Shown piece by piece: positions 17,431 through 25,813 of a stretch of 64,000 nt of DNA. Origin of the DNA: an uncultured Desulfovibrio sp. (GTDB lineage: Bacteria; Desulfobacterota; Desulfovibrionia; Desulfovibrionales; Desulfovibrionaceae); NCBI GenBank assembly GCA_913063155.1, contig CAJXYU010000002.1, positions 1 to 64,000 of the forward strand, given 5' to 3'. The notes beneath the pieces were generated by a model. That model did no database searches, was not told where the DNA came from, and was given only the letters and a program-made list of their open reading frames with translations. Made by a program: the position numbers and the translations under genes. The stretch's first letter is position 1. Each line of letters starts with the position of its first letter.

Positions 17431-19086
17431 TTATCGACTCCCATTTTTTTTATTGAAGTACATTCTGGTATCCGCCGCATCAATGAGTTGTTTGAAGTCG
17501 TCCGCATCGTCGGGATAAACGGAAAAGCCGATTGAACACTTCACTTCAAATTCTGTGCCGTCGATGATCATGGGGGTCGCCAAAATGGCCTTGATCTTGT
17601 CGGACAGGTTGAAGAGGTCCGCTTCCTGAGAAGTGTCCGGCAGGATGAAGGTAAATTCATCTCCTCCGTAACGCGCAACCGTGTCGGACTCCCGAACCGA
17701 ACTTTGCAACCGTCTGCCCACCTCCCTAAGCAGTCCGTCCCCGGTGGAGTGGCCATGCTTGTCGTTGACCTGCTTGAAGCCGTCCAGGTCCATGATCATT
17801 ATGGAGAAGGTTCCCTTGTTTCGCCTGGCCCTTTTGATCTCCATGCTCAGACGTTCTTCGAAGAGCAGCCGGTTGGGGAGCTGGGTCAGTCGATCTTGAT
17901 AGGCCAACTTGCGAATGGCGTTTTCCGCATTGTGCTGCGAGGTTATGTCCTGAATGGAGAAGACGAAGCCCGCCAGATGGTCGTTGCGTTCAACCGTCCG
18001 CAGCCGGCATTGGATGCATCGCTGTGAGTCCGCGGTCTTTTTCCAGCTTGTGATGACCTGTTCGCCTGCGTTGCGTGCCTTGTCCAGGGCCGTGGAGAAT
18101 TCGTTCATGGATATTTCGCAATATTCCGGCAGCACCCGGATATCTCCGCCCAGAGTCAGGCTGTCAGGCCCAGCCAGGAAATCGGACATGGCTTCGTTGA
18201 AATAGATGATTTTCAGATATTCGTCCGTGCCGACGATGCCTGTGCGAAAGGAGTTGCTCAAAACCGTATCCAGAAACATGGCCTCATGAAAGGGGCTTCG
18301 GGGAAGTGAGGGAGGGTGCCTTGGGGCCAGGGCCGGGTAAAGAGTGTCGTTGGCGATGGATTTGGTCATTTCGGCCATGGTGATCGTGCCTGTCGGAGTG
18401 GTTCCGTCCGTGACCACGAGGATGGAGCAGCCGGCTGCGAGGCAGGTGGAGAAGGCGTCCTTGAGCAAGGTGTTTTCCGTGGCGGTTACCGGCGGTTTGA
18501 CCTTTGCTCCCAATTCGGTGTTCCAAATGTCACAGCCTTGCTCGATAAGGGCGCTGATATCGATGTCGGTCAGGACTCCGGAGAGCTGATCGTTGTCGTC
18601 GAGGGCGATCGCCACCCTGAGTTGCTTGTCGAAAAGTTCCTTGTGCACCGAATAGATCTTTTCGCGGGGGCTGATGCAGACATGCCGGCTCGTGGTCATG
18701 AATTCGCTGACCTTCGGAAGCAGCCACGGGGCCATGTAGGCAAGCGCCTCGTGCGCCGTGGTCCAGCCGGTCATGCCGTGCGCATCGGAGATGAGAAAGA
18801 TGTAGTCTTCGGTAATGGCGTCGTTCAGAAGGTGGGCATGGACCGGATCGCTTTCATCCACAACCTGGACTCTGGGTTGGGCATAGTCGTCCATGTTCGT
18901 GTTTTCTGCAGTTTGCATTGCCAGGACTGCCGCGGCGCTGACGGCTTCATATACGCCGTTGGGCTGAAGGACCGGAAAGAGGTTGGTCCCGGAGGCCCGC
19001 ATGGCATGGGCGAGTTCCTCCAGTGATATGGGGACCGGGTGGTCCGGCATGGAGTGGTGAGGGATTTCTTTGAATAATATCTGCAT
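17431..19086 (-). CDS. Diguanylate cyclase with CBS and PAS domains
   Basis: About 551 residues. The N-terminal half holds CBS-type repeats (for example CISPREKIYSVHKELFDKQL and LVVTDGTTPTGTITMAEMTK), then a PAS domain near 280-390 (GIVGTDEYLKIIYFNEAM), then a full GGDEF domain (LTQLPNRLLFEERL, DLDGFKQVNDKHGHSTGDG, VARYGGDEFTFILPD). The intact GGDEF motif predicts synthesis of c-di-GMP from two GTP. CBS pairs usually bind adenine nucleotides, so the enzyme may respond to energy state. No transmembrane segment is present. I choose the ATG at 19086; an upstream TTG gives a longer frame without support. PilZ genes lie on both sides. Confidence 0.88.
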   Translation of the reverse strand: MQILFKEIPHHSMPDHPVPISLEELAHAMRASGTNLFPVLQPNGVYEAVSAAAVLAMQTAENTNMDDYAQPRVQVVDESDPVHAHLLNDAITEDYIFLISDAHGMTGWTTAHEALAYMAPWLLPKVSEFMTTSRHVCISPREKIYSVHKELFDKQLRVAIALDDNDQLSGVLTDIDISALIEQGCDIWNTELGAKVKPPVTATENTLLKDAFSTCLAAGCSILVVTDGTTPTGTITMAEMTKSIANDTLYPALAPRHPPSLPRSPFHEAMFLDTVLSNSFRTGIVGTDEYLKIIYFNEAMSDFLAGPDSLTLGGDIRVLPEYCEISMNEFSTALDKARNAGEQVITSWKKTADSQRCIQCRLRTVERNDHLAGFVFSIQDITSQHNAENAIRKLAYQDRLTQLPNRLLFEERLSMEIKRARRNKGTFSIMIMDLDGFKQVNDKHGHSTGDGLLREVGRRLQSSVRESDTVARYGGDEFTFILPDTSQEADLFNLSDKIKAILATPMIIDGTEFEVKCSIGFSVYPDDADDFKQLIDAADTRMYFNKKNGSR

Positions 19087-19301
19087 ATTGTGTCTGCCGT
19101 ATTCATTGGAGATTTGTCTTGGGCACAACAGCAAACAAAACTGATTGTAACAGGGCGAAGAAATGCTCTTCTGTTATTTGACTCTTGGCACATTTGTAGC
19201 ATGAAAGCATGTGTTTTCCTAGGATAAAATTTATTACATGCGGTTGTTGTTCTTAGTGAATACGTCATCTTAAAGTAATAATTCACGAAAGGTTGGAAAC
19301 A

Positions 19302-19838
19302 ATGATGGCACAGAGCCAAATTTGCATTGCTGTAAACCAAGAGGAGAGTCGTGCACTGCAACAACTTGCTCAAGAGAAAGGTGTTGAAGTTACTGACTAT
19401 TTAAGAGAACTCCTCTCGAGGCATCTGCAAAAGAGTATTGTTTTCAGTAAAATACTGAACAGGCCTGATCTGCGCGCGCATCGACGGAAGAAGGTGTCAA
19501 TTCTCGGCGTCTCTTGTGTAAGGTTCTCCGACGGGGAAATGCGGAGTTATCCGGTTGTCGTGGAAGACATCTCAAAGGGCGGGATCCGTATATCCTTCAG
19601 AAGCATCGACGGCGCACTGATGAACAAGATCGCGCTGGCTGACCATTTCGAAGTCGTCTTCACGGTTCCCAGCACCACCCGTACCGTTTCCTTTTATTGC
19701 AGAAAGAGGCGCGCCACCCGGATTGAGGGCCTGAACCTGGCGGGAAGCTTTGAGGACGCGCATGAAACGTGTCTGAATCTTATATCCAAGATGATACTCG
19801 ACGACAGGCAAGCGCTTCCGGGACATCTTGACGCATGA
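19302..19838 (+). CDS. RHH-like/PilZ two-domain protein
   Basis: About 178 residues. The first 45 residues (ICIAVNQEESRALQQLAQEK followed by GVEVTDYLRELLSRHLQKS) have the beta-helix-helix pattern of CopG/ribbon-helix-helix DNA-binding domains. Residues from about 55 form a PilZ domain with RAHRR (R-x-x-x-R) and DISKGG (D-x-S-x-x-G), both c-di-GMP contacts. The combination suggests a c-di-GMP-responsive DNA-binding protein, though the RHH call rests on pattern alone. AAAGG lies nine bases before the ATG. The acyltransferase gene begins 12 bases after its stop, so it heads the three-gene set 19302-22798 and may control it. Confidence 0.75.
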   Translation: MMAQSQICIAVNQEESRALQQLAQEKGVEVTDYLRELLSRHLQKSIVFSKILNRPDLRAHRRKKVSILGVSCVRFSDGEMRSYPVVVEDISKGGIRISFRSIDGALMNKIALADHFEVVFTVPSTTRTVSFYCRKRRATRIEGLNLAGSFEDAHETCLNLISKMILDDRQALPGHLDA

Positions 19839-19850
19839 AGGGAGGGCAGC

Positions 19851-20768
19851 ATGAAGAACATGAGTCGCGAAGAAAGGGCCAAGGCCATTGAAAAGCGCCG
19901 CACCATTCGTATCAGGCGCTCATCCCTGACCAAGAACAATCTGGAGGACATCGACAAGCCGTCCATCAAGGTTTGCGAAACCCTGGATGAATATCGCCAG
20001 GCCTTTCGCGTGGTCTACAAGGAGTATGATCATGCGGGATATATCCAGAAAAAGCATCCCCGGGAATTGTATTACAACATTTACAGTCTGCTTCCCACCA
20101 CCTGTGTTTTTGCCTTCAAGAGTTATCTGACCGTCCTGTCGACATTGACCCAGGTGCTGGACAGCGAATTGTTCGGCCTGCCCATGGACGCCCTTTACAA
20201 GCCCGAGATAGATGAATTGAGGGCGCAGGACAGAAAGGTGGCCGAGGTCTGCGCGCTGGCCACTCCCCAGGAGGGGCGTTGGCACAATCTGCTCATGTTT
20301 TTGGGGAAGGCTTATTTCCAGTATGCGAACCTGATCGGGGTCAACGACATTCTGATCATGGTCAACCCGAAGCATGTCTCCTTCTACAAAAGCATATTCA
20401 TGTTCGAGGAGTTTGCCGAGGAACGCTTTTATCAGCCGGTCAACGCCCCGGCAGTCGCTTTGCGTATCAACTACGACCAGTTTTGGGATAAATTGAAGGA
20501 GACATTCAGGGATCAGGAATTCGAGACCGACCTGTATACCTTTTTCAACCGCATCCATAACACGGGTGTGGATAAGTTCATGACTTTCGCCAAGGGGAGG
20601 AATGCGCCCCTCGATTATGATGCGGCGAAATATTTTTTCGCGCATCGTCCGGAAATTCTGGACAGCCTCAACGACGAGCAATATGACTATATAGAGCGGC
20701 TTTATCACAAGGCGTTGTTTAGTGGAGAATCTCCGGATGCCTGCGAGCGCGAGATGGCCGGCGTATGA
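19851..20768 (+). CDS. FeeM-like N-acyl amino acid synthase / PEP-CTERM-associated acyltransferase
   Basis: This 305-residue protein resembles the autoinducer-synthase/GNAT-fold family that includes the N-acyl amino acid synthase FeeM and acyltransferases found with PEP-CTERM/exosortase systems. Family-like segments are VVYKEYDHAGYI, the strand LTQVLDSELFGLPMDALY and the KVAEVCALA core that follows it. These enzymes use acyl-ACP to acylate an amino acid or a similar amine. Family members are often about 250 residues; the extra 50 here are C-terminal. GGGAGGG precedes the ATG. Its stop overlaps the start of the E1/nitroreductase fusion by four bases (ATGA), so the two are translationally coupled and should act on the same compound. 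Confidence 0.75.
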   Translation: MKNMSREERAKAIEKRRTIRIRRSSLTKNNLEDIDKPSIKVCETLDEYRQAFRVVYKEYDHAGYIQKKHPRELYYNIYSLLPTTCVFAFKSYLTVLSTLTQVLDSELFGLPMDALYKPEIDELRAQDRKVAEVCALATPQEGRWHNLLMFLGKAYFQYANLIGVNDILIMVNPKHVSFYKSIFMFEEFAEERFYQPVNAPAVALRINYDQFWDKLKETFRDQEFETDLYTFFNRIHNTGVDKFMTFAKGRNAPLDYDAAKYFFAHRPEILDSLNDEQYDYIERLYHKALFSGESPDACEREMAGV

Positions 20769-22798
20769 ACGAGAGCGATACCGCGGAACGTTTGAGGAGA
20801 ATTGCCGGCGATTGGGGGTTTGCCGACATTTACTCTTACAATGAAGAGGCTTTTTCGCGAAGTCTCGGATTTCTTGACGCCCAAGATATGGATACGCTGG
20901 TCCGTTCCAGGGTGGCGATTCCCGGTCTGGGCGGTGTGGGCGGCGTTCACGTCATCACCCTGGCCAGGAGCGGGGTGGGGCGGTTCAATCTGGCCGACCT
21001 GGATAACTACGAACCAGCGAACATGAACCGTCAGTTCGGCGCCCGGGTGCAGAACTTCGGTCGCTCCAAACTCGATGTCATGGTCGAGGAAGCCCTTTCC
21101 GTCAATCCTTTCCTGGACATAAAAACCTTTCCCAATGGGGTGACCAACGACAATCTGGATGCGTTCCTGGACGGTGTGGACGTGGTCCTGGACGGCCTCG
21201 ACTTCTTTGTCTTCGACGTGAGGCGCAAGCTCTTCAAAAGGGCTTATGAACTCGACATACCGGTGATCACGGCCGGTCCGCTCGGTTTCAGTTCGGCGCT
21301 TTTGGTCTTCACTCCAAGCGGCATGCCCTTTGACGAATATTTCGACATCGAGGACGGTATGCCCGACCGCAAGAAATACATTCATTTCGCCTTGGGTCTG
21401 GCCCCGGCAGCACTCCATTCGAAGTACATGGACGCCTCGGTTGTGGATTTCGACGCCGGGAAAGGGCCGTCCATGAACATCGGCTGCCAGATGTGTTCGG
21501 CACTGGCCGGAACCGAGGCCCTGCGTATCCTGCTGAACAGGAAACACGTCAAAGCAGCACCGTATTACGTGCAGTTCGACCCATATCGTCGCAGGTTTGT
21601 GCGCGGCAGGTTGCGCAAGGGCAACAAGTCGAGGCTCCAGGCAGCCAAGGCCTGGTTCTTCGAGGAAGTGCTTTTGAAGAAGGCCAGGCGTATCGGCTGC
21701 GAACCTGCGGAAAAGCCCAAGACGTCGGGCGAGACCACTTATTGGCCTATGTTGCTCGAATATCTGGTCAAGGCTGCCGTCCAGGCCCCTTCCGGGGACA
21801 ATATTCAACCGTGGCGCTTCGTTGGTGGGGAAGAAACCCTGGACGTGTATATGGATCCAGAGGTGGATGATTCCTTTTTCAATGTGCATAACATAGCCAC
21901 CCTTATCGCCACCGGGGCAGCAATCGAGAACATTGCCATTGCCGCAACTGCCTGCGGCCTTGCTGCCGCCATTTCACTTTTCCCGGAGGAAGGCGCTCCC
22001 GACCTGGTGGCCGGAATCCGGCTCAGGAAGTCTCCGGACGTCAGGGAGGACAGGCTTTTTGGCTCCATCTGGCGGCGCAACACCAACCGCAAGCCGTTTG
22101 AAAGGAAGCCGCTTCCGGATGGAATATGCGACCGGATCTCCCAGGTGGCCAAAGAGAGCGGCGGCGACCTTCATTGGGTCAACACCCCGGATGAGTTGGA
22201 ACGGTTGGCCAAGGCCGTGTTCATCGCCGACCGTATCCGAATGGAGCGCGAGGACCTGCACAAGCATTTCATCAAGATGGTGCGTTTCTCGGATGAAGAT
22301 GCTGAGAGGACGCGCGACGGCCTGCCGCTCAAGAATCTTCACGCCGGGATGGCGGGTGAGCTTTTTCTGAAAGCGACCAAGTCCTGGAAGGTCATGCGCG
22401 TGGCCAATGCGCTGGGCGCCGGCAAGGTCGGAGCCCGTTTTGCCGAGCAGGGCATCATCAACAGCGGTGGGGCGGGGCTTCTGACCATACCCGGTATGCA
22501 GCCGAACGACTTTGCGTCGGGCGGGCGCGCCTTGCAGCGCGTCTGGCTTACGCTGACCCATTACAATCTCCGCATGCAGCCCATGACCGCCGTGACGCTC
22601 TTCCGGCTGGCCTGGCTTCTGGATGGTCCCGAAGTTTTCTCTACCAGGCATCAGGACATGCTCCGCCATGTCTGGTCCGAGTTGGAGACGCTTTATCCCG
22701 AAGCCTGGAAACGTGGGCCGGTCATGCTCTTCAGGGCCGGCTTCGGCAAGCCCATCCGCTACGGCACGTATCGGCGTCAGTCCGATTCTTTCCTCTGA
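20765..22798 (+). CDS. E1-like (ThiF) adenylyltransferase fused to a nitroreductase-like domain (MoeY-like)
   Basis: This is a 677-residue two-domain protein. Residues 1 to about 300 are an E1/ThiF/MoeB-type Rossmann domain: GLGGVGG near residue 54, the acidic LADLDNYEPANMNRQ with conserved Arg89, GRSKLD and DGLDFF. Only one CxxC pair is present (GCQMC, Cys241/244), so the usual zinc site is incomplete. From about 325 follows a flavin-nitroreductase fold with APSGDNIQPWRF and ENIAIAATACGL. The layout resembles mycobacterial MoeY-type proteins, whose function is not established. The likely chemistry is adenylation of a carboxylate plus flavin-dependent redox. Coupling to the acyltransferase suggests the substrate is its N-acyl product; this is inference. 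Confidence 0.82.
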   Translation: MNESDTAERLRRIAGDWGFADIYSYNEEAFSRSLGFLDAQDMDTLVRSRVAIPGLGGVGGVHVITLARSGVGRFNLADLDNYEPANMNRQFGARVQNFGRSKLDVMVEEALSVNPFLDIKTFPNGVTNDNLDAFLDGVDVVLDGLDFFVFDVRRKLFKRAYELDIPVITAGPLGFSSALLVFTPSGMPFDEYFDIEDGMPDRKKYIHFALGLAPAALHSKYMDASVVDFDAGKGPSMNIGCQMCSALAGTEALRILLNRKHVKAAPYYVQFDPYRRRFVRGRLRKGNKSRLQAAKAWFFEEVLLKKARRIGCEPAEKPKTSGETTYWPMLLEYLVKAAVQAPSGDNIQPWRFVGGEETLDVYMDPEVDDSFFNVHNIATLIATGAAIENIAIAATACGLAAAISLFPEEGAPDLVAGIRLRKSPDVREDRLFGSIWRRNTNRKPFERKPLPDGICDRISQVAKESGGDLHWVNTPDELERLAKAVFIADRIRMEREDLHKHFIKMVRFSDEDAERTRDGLPLKNLHAGMAGELFLKATKSWKVMRVANALGAGKVGARFAEQGIINSGGAGLLTIPGMQPNDFASGGRALQRVWLTLTHYNLRMQPMTAVTLFRLAWLLDGPEVFSTRHQDMLRHVWSELETLYPEAWKRGPVMLFRAGFGKPIRYGTYRRQSDSFL

Positions 22799-22992
22799 GA
22801 CACACTCCATTTTTTGGGTTGATGGATTATGGGCCGTCTTCCGGATGCCTTCATGGTCTTTGCGGCGAAGTTCGGGGGCTTTCCCGTGAGCCTTGGGCGG
22901 AAGTGATTGCCCTGAAGTTCTGACATCGGTGGCAGGCAGTGCAATGCGCACGAAATTGTTGCGGCTGGAAGCCTGCAAGGGGAAAAGATAAA

Positions 22993-23018
22993 GCGGGCAT
23001 GGTTTGCACCATGCCCGC
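22993..23018 (-). terminator. Terminator of the second PEP-CTERM gene
   Basis: GCGGGCATGGT (22993-23003) pairs perfectly with ACCATGCCCGC (23008-23018) around a 4-base loop. On the minus strand it is followed by TTTATCTTTT. Confidence 0.85.
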
Positions 23019-23042
23019 CCTTATCGGTACAAGGGGGAAGTT

Positions 23043-23852
23043 CTAGAAATTGAACTTTCTGCGGAATCCGATCAGACCGAGCAGCCCCAGACCGAGGATT
23101 ACAAAGGTTGACGGTTCGGGAGTGGCCACCAGGGTGACGTCTCCGGCGGTGGAGAAGTCGGCGATGAAGCCGTCGGAGGTGATGATAGCGGAGCCGGGAA
23201 CCAGGTTGTTGGTCAGGTCGAAGACAAAGAAGCTGCTCAGGTTGGGGTAGCCGCCCAGACCGGGGTACAGGCTCGGGTCAAAGGTGATGACGGTGCCGAG
23301 CAGGTTGGTGAGGAACCGGACGATCAGGTCTGCCTCGCCGCTGAGGAAGTTACCGATCAGGTTGTTGTCGGAGGCCTCACCTTCGCCGGTCTCAATGGAC
23401 ATGTCGGCAATCACGACGGAATTGCTGGGATCATCGTAGTCACCGGCAAGCAATTGGACGTCGCCGGAAGTGTATACATATTCGAAGGAACCGTCTGGGT
23501 TGATGGCCGAAATATGCCCGGCGAGGTTGTCGGACTTGAAGTAGAGGTAGTTTGAGGTGCCGTCCACGTTTACAAAGCTGGGCAGCACGATGCCGCTACC
23601 GGTGGTCATGGACACCGTGTACATGACGGAGGTGGCGGTAAACGGGTCTCCCACGTCCAGCGTGCCGTCGCCGCCGAAGCTCTGGTTGATCGACCCCTGA
23701 CCGCTCACACTCAGGTACTGAACGTCGCTGATGACGCTTCCGCCCCAACTGGTCAGGTCAAAGTCCCAGCCGTAGATAACGGCGGCCTGAGCAGAGATAG
23801 GCATTGCAAGCAGTGCCATCGCCATTGCCAAATAACCTAAAAACTTTTTCAT
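23043..23852 (-). CDS. PEP-CTERM sorted secreted protein
   Basis: This 269-residue protein has a signal peptide (MKKFLGYLAMAMALLAMPIS, with AQAA next as the cleavage region) and a C-terminal sorting signal made of TPEPST, the hydrophobic FVILGLGLLGLIGF and basic RRK. The body is Gly/Ser/Asp-rich and beta-predicted with no known domain. Low charge and few Cys fit an extracellular matrix component. An upstream in-frame extension of 46 codons is unlikely because it would bury the signal peptide. A near-consensus sigma-54 promoter lies 38 to 54 bases before the start, and a strong terminator follows, so it is a single-gene unit within the probable PrsK/PrsR regulon. Confidence 0.92.
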   Translation of the reverse strand: MKKFLGYLAMAMALLAMPISAQAAVIYGWDFDLTSWGGSVISDVQYLSVSGQGSINQSFGGDGTLDVGDPFTATSVMYTVSMTTGSGIVLPSFVNVDGTSNYLYFKSDNLAGHISAINPDGSFEYVYTSGDVQLLAGDYDDPSNSVVIADMSIETGEGEASDNNLIGNFLSGEADLIVRFLTNLLGTVITFDPSLYPGLGGYPNLSSFFVFDLTNNLVPGSAIITSDGFIADFSTAGDVTLVATPEPSTFVILGLGLLGLIGFRRKFNF

Positions 23853-23889
23853 TGCTGTGCCCCCTGTTTTGGTTTTGTTGGGCACTATG

Positions 23890-23906
23890 ATGCAGCATGC
23901 GTGCCA
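23890..23906 (-). promoter_or_regulatory. Sigma-54 (-24/-12) promoter
   Basis: On the minus strand the sequence is TGGCAC-GCATG-CTGCAT, which is the -24/-12 consensus with exact spacing. It lies 54 bases before the ATG of the PEP-CTERM gene and implies control by an enhancer-binding protein, most likely PrsR. Confidence 0.82.
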
Positions 23907-24014
23907 ATTGTTATATATTTGTATTTGCATACTTTTTTCTATGCAAGCGGGGTTGGGAAGGCTTCCGTGTGTTAAGGGTTTCGACAACAAAAAAAGAGAA
24001 GTTGACAGTTTCCC

Positions 24015-24701
24015 CTACCAGAAATACCAGGCGCCCGTGACAAGGACATACAAGGCCAGAATCAGGTTGGTCACCCCGTGACTGAGGATGCATTGTGCCA
24101 AGCTGCCGGTTTTCCAGTAAATGAAGTTAAAGGCGAGGCCCGCAAAGATACCTGCCGCCAGGAGTTGGTGTTCCAGGCCGAAAAGCACGGCCGTGGCCAG
24201 GAATGTGAAAACGGTATAGGTGCCCGCCCTGACTTTCATGAAGTTCTTGTGAATGAGGTAGCGGGCGAGAAAAGACTTCCAGAAAAGCTCTTCCATGATG
24301 GGGACGCACACCGCTGCGCCGAGGACCCTGCCGAAGATCAGGAAGAGACGTTCCGCGGAGTTTTGGGCAATGGTGGGATCATAGCTGGTCAGTTCTCCCT
24401 GGACGGCGAAAGCGGTGTCCAATTGGATCCAGGCGACAAAGACGGCTACTCCCACTCCCGCTGAAAGCAGGGAGTGCCCAATGTTTCCGAGGGATTTCCA
24501 GTCCATGTCCGTATACGACTTGCGGAAGGCGACCAACGCCGCCGTCACCAGTACGATTTTCACGGGATAGAGACGCAGCATGAACTGAGGACTCGGCGGA
24601 GAACCTCCCCAGAGCGTGGGGATTTCCGCGGCAGCAATGAAGAGCATGTACAGGCCGAAGGGCAGGACTCGGGCGATGGTGTCATAGGTGGTCTGTTTCA
24701 T
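24015..24701 (-). CDS. CPBP (CAAX-type) intramembrane protease, exosortase-associated
   Basis: This 228-residue polytopic membrane protein has about seven hydrophobic helices and the CPBP/Abi glutamic-protease motifs: EELFWKSFLAR (EExxxR), FGLEHQLLAAG (FxxxH) and SHGVTN (HxxxN). It matches the CAAX-protease-related proteins often found with PEP-CTERM systems. The substrate is unknown; a role in maturing sorted proteins or exported peptides is possible. Its ATG overlaps the stop of the adaptor gene upstream (ATGA), so it is co-translated as the last gene of the ABC-exporter operon. That tight coupling suggests it processes something the exporter moves. Confidence 0.85.
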   Translation of the reverse strand: MKQTTYDTIARVLPFGLYMLFIAAAEIPTLWGGSPPSPQFMLRLYPVKIVLVTAALVAFRKSYTDMDWKSLGNIGHSLLSAGVGVAVFVAWIQLDTAFAVQGELTSYDPTIAQNSAERLFLIFGRVLGAAVCVPIMEELFWKSFLARYLIHKNFMKVRAGTYTVFTFLATAVLFGLEHQLLAAGIFAGLAFNFIYWKTGSLAQCILSHGVTNLILALYVLVTGAWYFW

Positions 24702-25813
24702 TGGGTTTCGTCCAGGGTTGAATGTTGGGGGACCTGTCCTTTTACTGTGCTGGCCCGCCGGTCGGTATGGATGAAGACGTCGCCGGTGAGACCGGTGAAC
24801 AGGTTGTCGTGAGGTTGCAGCCTGATAAGCACTTCAATGACCTTGGTGTCCGACTTGTCCTGAGGGGTGTCCATGTCGATGGTCTTGGGGCCGACCAGGG
24901 CGCCGACTCTTTTTACACTTCCCGTGATGCGTTGGTTTCCGTAGGTTTCCGAGGTGAAAAACGCTTTCTGGCCTTCCTTTACTGAGGCGGCATAGCGTTC
25001 ATCTATTTCAGCCCGGATCTGGAAACTGCCGACGTCCGCCACGGTCAGTACCGGGCATTCGAAGAAGATGGACACGTTTTCGCCGGAACGGCGGTGGATC
25101 CTGAGCACCTCGCCGTCGACCGGAGATTTCAGATTTGTCTTGTCCAACAGGAACTTGGCTTCCTGGGCGAGCTTTCTGGCCGCGTCATACTTGGCCCAGG
25201 ACATGGCGATGTCTTCCTTGCGGGAAAGGTTCTTGGTGATGAGGTGACGCTGCACGGCTTCCTCGTATTCCTTTTGGGCCACATGGAATTCCACCGTGGC
25301 CCTGTCCACGTCCTCTCTGGCGATGAGGTGCTTGGCCAGCAGCTGCTGGCGGCGTTTCATCTCTATGCGGGCGTTGTCCATGACGGATCTGAGGCGTTGC
25401 ACCACAGCCCAGGCTTCGCTCTTTTCCTCTTTTCGAGCGCCTGTCACCAGCTTGTCGTATTGGGCTTTGACGGCTGCGGCCTCTGCCTCGGCAGCCTCCA
25501 GCCTCGCCTGGTATTCGTTGTTGTCGAGGGTCGCCAGCACCTGTCCTGCGTTGATTCTGTCGCCTTCCTCCACATGGATGGTTCCGATGATTCCGTTGAT
25601 GTCGAAGGCCAGGCGGCGTTCTTCGGAAACCGGCTCCACTCTGCCGAAGCCGGCGATCCACGAGGAGTGTTCGTCCAGAGGGGGCATTGCCTCGAAGGGA
25701 GGAGTCTGGGCGGTGATGTCCGGAAGGTGGTCCGCCAGCCATCGGGGACGTTGACTGTGAATGAATATCGCGGCCGCCAGGGCCAGGCAGATGATTGCAA
25801 CAACAATTTTCAT
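24698..25813 (-). CDS. HlyD-family periplasmic adaptor of an ABC exporter (DevB-like)
   Basis: This 371-residue membrane-fusion protein has one N-terminal anchor (IVVAIICLALAAAIFIH), a lipoyl half-motif (EEGDRINAGQVLATLDNNEY), a long coiled-coil hairpin between about residues 105 and 210, the second lipoyl half (LKSPVDGEVLRIHRRSGENV) and a beta-barrel domain. It links an inner-membrane ABC transporter to an outer-membrane channel. Both ends overlap neighbouring genes by four bases. No TolC-like channel gene is present, so a distant one must be shared. The pairing with an FtsX-type permease fits the DevBCA group of exporters. Confidence 0.9.
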   Translation of the reverse strand: MKIVVAIICLALAAAIFIHSQRPRWLADHLPDITAQTPPFEAMPPLDEHSSWIAGFGRVEPVSEERRLAFDINGIIGTIHVEEGDRINAGQVLATLDNNEYQARLEAAEAEAAAVKAQYDKLVTGARKEEKSEAWAVVQRLRSVMDNARIEMKRRQQLLAKHLIAREDVDRATVEFHVAQKEYEEAVQRHLITKNLSRKEDIAMSWAKYDAARKLAQEAKFLLDKTNLKSPVDGEVLRIHRRSGENVSIFFECPVLTVADVGSFQIRAEIDERYAASVKEGQKAFFTSETYGNQRITGSVKRVGALVGPKTIDMDTPQDKSDTKVIEVLIRLQPHDNLFTGLTGDVFIHTDRRASTVKGQVPQHSTLDETQ

